Translations under genes and position numbers: made by a program
Shown: positions 62,256-64,000 of the stretch, in pieces
Position numbering within the stretch: the stretch's first letter is position 1
Layout: each line of letters opens with the position of its first letter
Origin: an uncultured Prevotellaceae bacterium
GTDB taxonomy: Bacteria; Bacteroidota; Bacteroidia; Bacteroidales; Bacteroidaceae
NCBI GenBank assembly: GCA_900318115.1
Contig: ONJJ01000019.1
Span: forward strand, 1 to 64,000
Direction: 5' to 3'
Length of the DNA: 64,000 nucleotides
The notes under the pieces: model-generated
Seen by the model: the letters and a program-made list of their open reading frames with translations, nothing else
What the model was told of the DNA's origin: nothing
Database searches by the model: none

Positions 62256-62336
62256 CGTACAATCCGTTAATTGGATATAATGCCTCTTGCCTTGAAGGTG
62301 ACCGCTCCCTCCCTAAGGGAGGGCGGGGGGAGAGTC
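62110..62336. repeat. Inverted pair of palindromic elements around the trmB 5' end
   Basis: An arm at 62110-62160 (AGACTCTCCCCCCTGCCCCT ... GTAGGGAGGGGAGTAGATAC) lies inside trmB; the opposing arm at 62304-62336 (GCTCCCTCCCTAAGGGAGGG ... GGGGGGAGAGTC) lies between trmB and ilvE. They match the two arms of the element in the CobD-CbiP linker, here about 145 bp apart. Confidence 0.8.
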
Positions 62337-62338
62337 AG

Positions 62339-63361
62339 TTATTCAATAACGACCTTTGTCCATCCGTGGATGTCGGGTTCGATGCCGTACTGTATGTCCA
62401 CGAGCTTGTGGTAGAGGCGTGTGGAGACAGGTCCGGGCTGTCCGTCCTTGGCGAAGACGTAGCTGTGGCCCGTCTGGGGATCATCGATGCGCTCGATGGG
62501 GCTGATGACGGCAGCCGTGCCGCATGCACCAGCTTCCTCGAAGGTGGAGAGCTCCTCGAGAGGAATCTGGCGGCGCTCGACCTTCAGTCCGAGGTCCTCG
62601 GCCAGCTGCATCAGGCTCATGTTCGTCACGCTGGGCAGGATGCTGTGGCTGAGGGGCGTGACATAGGTGTTGTCCTTGATGCCGAAGAAATTGGCAGCGC
62701 CGCACTCGTCGATGTACTTCTTCTCCTTGGCATCGAGGTAGAACTCGCAGCTGTAGCCTTGCTCATGAGCCCACTGATTGGCCTTGAGGCTGGCAGCGTA
62801 GTTGCCGCCGACCTTGTAGCATCCAGTGCCCAGGGGGGCAGAGCGGTCGTAGTCGCGTGTGATGACGTAGGGGTTGGTGGCGAAGCCTCCCTTGAAGTAG
62901 GGACCCACGGGTGTGACGAAGATGACAAAGAGGTATTCCGATGCGGGGTGCACGCCCACCTGTGCCGTGGTGCCGATGAGCAGCGGGCGCACGTAGAGGG
63001 TGGCTCCGCTCTCGTAGGGCGGGATGAAGCGTTCGTTCAATCGGACGACCTTCTTGACCATTTCCACGAAGCGCTCGGTGGAAATCTCGGGCATGACGAG
63101 TCCGCGGCAGGTGGCCTGCAGGCGGGCAGCGTTCTCCTCGGGACGGAAGATGCGCACCTTGCCGTCGGGGCAGCGGTAGGCTTTCAGGCCTTCGAAGGCT
63201 TCCTGGCCGTAGTGCAGGCAGGTGGCGGCGATACTCAGGTTGATATTGGTGTCGGAGGTGACTTCTATCTCACCCCACTTGCCGTCGCGGTAAACGCAAC
63301 GGACGTTGTAGTCGGTCGGCACATAACCGAAGGACAGATTCTGCCAATCAATTTCTTTCAT
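62339..63361 (-). CDS. ilvE: Branched-chain amino acid aminotransferase
   Basis: A 340-residue class IV aminotransferase: YVRPLLIGT, LGTGCYKVGGNYAASL (PLP Lys), FYLDAKEKKYIDECGAANFFGI and EEAGACGTAAVISPI. It interconverts branched-chain amino acids and their keto acids. The promoter element is at 63391-63398. Confidence 0.95.
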   Translation of the reverse strand: MKEIDWQNLSFGYVPTDYNVRCVYRDGKWGEIEVTSDTNINLSIAATCLHYGQEAFEGLKAYRCPDGKVRIFRPEENAARLQATCRGLVMPEISTERFVEMVKKVVRLNERFIPPYESGATLYVRPLLIGTTAQVGVHPASEYLFVIFVTPVGPYFKGGFATNPYVITRDYDRSAPLGTGCYKVGGNYAASLKANQWAHEQGYSCEFYLDAKEKKYIDECGAANFFGIKDNTYVTPLSHSILPSVTNMSLMQLAEDLGLKVERRQIPLEELSTFEEAGACGTAAVISPIERIDDPQTGHSYVFAKDGQPGPVSTRLYHKLVDIQYGIEPDIHGWTKVVIE

Positions 63362-63390
63362 CTTTATGGTTCAATTTGCGTTTTCGGCTG

Positions 63391-63398
63391 CAAAATTA
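63391..63398 (-). promoter_or_regulatory. -7 promoter element (TAATTTTG) of ilvE
   Basis: Minus-strand match to TAnnTTTG, 29 bp before the ilvE start codon. Confidence 0.65.
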
Positions 63399-63455
63399 CA
63401 TAAAAACTATGTAACTGCCGCACAAAACGTAAGGAAAGTGCAGGCGTGCGCGAAC

Positions 63456-63560
63456 TCATGCGTCGCTTTTTGACGCATTTAGGAGTTTCTCCACCTCCTG
63501 CTCGGCGGCGGTGAGTTTCTGCTGGCAGAACTGCAGCAGCTGTTGGGCATCCTTCAGCTT
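63456..63560 (-). pseudogene. Remnant of xseB (exodeoxyribonuclease VII small subunit)
   Basis: The minus-strand frame reads KLKDAQQLLQFCQQKLTAAE then QEVEKLLNASKSDA and a stop, matching the C-terminal half of ExoVII small subunits (usual length about 65-80). No start codon is available: the frame runs into GATTTACTGATTTA-type spacer repeat and a stop at 63579-63581. xseA is not in the window. Probably decayed, unless an intact copy exists elsewhere. Confidence 0.65.
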
Positions 63561-63669
63561 GGTTACGGATTTACTGATTTATGAGGCAAAAGTACGAAAA
63601 AGTGGCGAGAAACGTGCTCTCAGAGCAAACTTTTTCCTGTAAGTGGTACCTTTTTATGGAAGAAAGGGC

Positions 63670-63677
63670 TATTTTTG
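63670..63677 (+). promoter_or_regulatory. -7 promoter element (TATTTTTG) of the Fur-family gene
   Basis: Matches TAnnTTTG 27 bp before the ATG at 63705. Confidence 0.7.
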
Positions 63678-63704
63678 CACCCGAAAACAAAAGCATAGTG
63701 CCTC

Positions 63705-64000
63705 ATGAACGATATTTCCATCGACGAACTCTTCGAACACCACGGCATCAAACCGACAGCCAATCGTCAGCTGGTGGCCCGCGCCTTGGCGGACAGCCGT
63801 CGCCCGCTCTCGCTGGCAGAACTGGAGGAACGGCTGGTGACGTTGGACCGCTCCAGCATCTTCCGAGCCCTGACACTCTTCCGCGACCAGCATCTGGTGC
63901 ACGTCATCGAGGGCGGCGGCGAGGGGGTTCACTATGAACTCTGCCAGAGCCACAGCCACGAGACGGACGACGACCAGCACGCTCATTTCCATTGCGAGGT
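63705..64000 (+). CDS. Fur-family metal-responsive regulator, 3' truncated by window edge
   Basis: The first 98 residues: a winged helix (IKPTANRQLVARALADSRRP, SIFRALTLFRDQHLVHVI) followed by HYELC and an acidic/His stretch with HAHFHCE, the Fur-family metal site. It controls metal uptake or peroxide genes. Start at 63705 follows the promoter element; an upstream frame in another phase is not used. Whether it is Fur, Zur or PerR cannot be decided without the C-terminus. Confidence 0.9.
   Translation, partial: MNDISIDELFEHHGIKPTANRQLVARALADSRRPLSLAELEERLVTLDRSSIFRALTLFRDQHLVHVIEGGGEGVHYELCQSHSHETDDDQHAHFHCE

Noticed and set aside
63581..63937. 118-codon plus-strand frame overlapping the Fur-family gene
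   Set aside because: It is in a different phase from the Fur-family frame, which has proper winged-helix motifs and a promoter just upstream.

Overview
The window reads as a chromosomal segment of a GC-rich Bacteroidales bacterium, most likely Prevotellaceae. The basis is: repeated Bacteroidetes-type promoter elements (TAnnTTTG just upstream of genes) with no Shine-Dalgarno sequences; a type IX secretion gene (porQ) and C-terminal tails like type IX sorting signals on secreted enzymes; DUF3822 next to rsmD; an ExbB/ExbD/TonB system; and a sodium-pumping methylmalonyl-CoA decarboxylase. The genus-level call is inference. I saw no rRNA, tRNA, CRISPR array, prophage or transposase gene.

Layout. 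1-7.7 kb: a mannan/hemicellulose locus (acetyl esterase, GH26, GH43-like lipoprotein, a GH27-GH26 fusion and a GH130 phosphorylase), interrupted by two copies of a repeat element. 7.8-16.3 kb: a FecCD/BtuC-type permease, an EamA transporter, a repeat-filled gap of about 690 bp, a GH95 glycosidase, a BtuF-like binding protein and a CbiJ-CbiD fusion. 16.4-17.0 kb: a DUF4160/DUF2442 pair. 17.2-21.9 kb: a membrane-anchored regulator with an outer-membrane barrel protein. 22-25.8 kb: a CobD-CbiP fusion and CbiB, continuing the cobalamin theme. 25.8-35.3 kb, minus strand: an acyltransferase-like protein, DUF4833, DUF5686, and a compact AraC / ketosynthase / ACP / dehydratase / FAD oxidoreductase / ketoreductase operon. 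35.7-47.5 kb: housekeeping and envelope genes (rsmD, DUF3822, RecD-like helicase, AraC and Lrp regulators, ExbB/ExbD cluster, TatD, prenyl synthase, TonB). 47.7-50.5 kb: porQ-cmk-ispH. 50.7-55.4 kb, minus strand: meaB, DUF1573, GH43, aroB. 55.5-60.1 kb: the mmdA / gamma / biotin carrier / mmdB sodium pump. The end holds DUF3667, trmB, ilvE, a remnant of xseB and the start of a Fur-family regulator.

How the parts connect. MeaB protects the B12-dependent methylmalonyl-CoA mutase. Its product, after epimerisation, is decarboxylated by the Mmd pump to yield propionyl-CoA and a sodium gradient. The CbiJ-CbiD, CobD-CbiP and CbiB genes and the BtuC/BtuF-like proteins would supply the cofactor. The glycosidases would feed sugars into the same succinate/propionate fermentation.

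The most unusual signal is structural. A family of GC-rich palindromic elements, present between genes, also lies in frame inside coding regions, including the domain linkers of both cobalamin fusion proteins and the N-terminus of TrmB. Separately, AT-rich or low-complexity spacer repeats recur between genes, and similar repeats sit in frame inside a helicase, TatD and AroB. This resembles in principle the Rickettsia palindromic elements, but I know of no description of it for this group. The second candidate is the five-enzyme fatty-acid/polyketide-like operon of unknown product.
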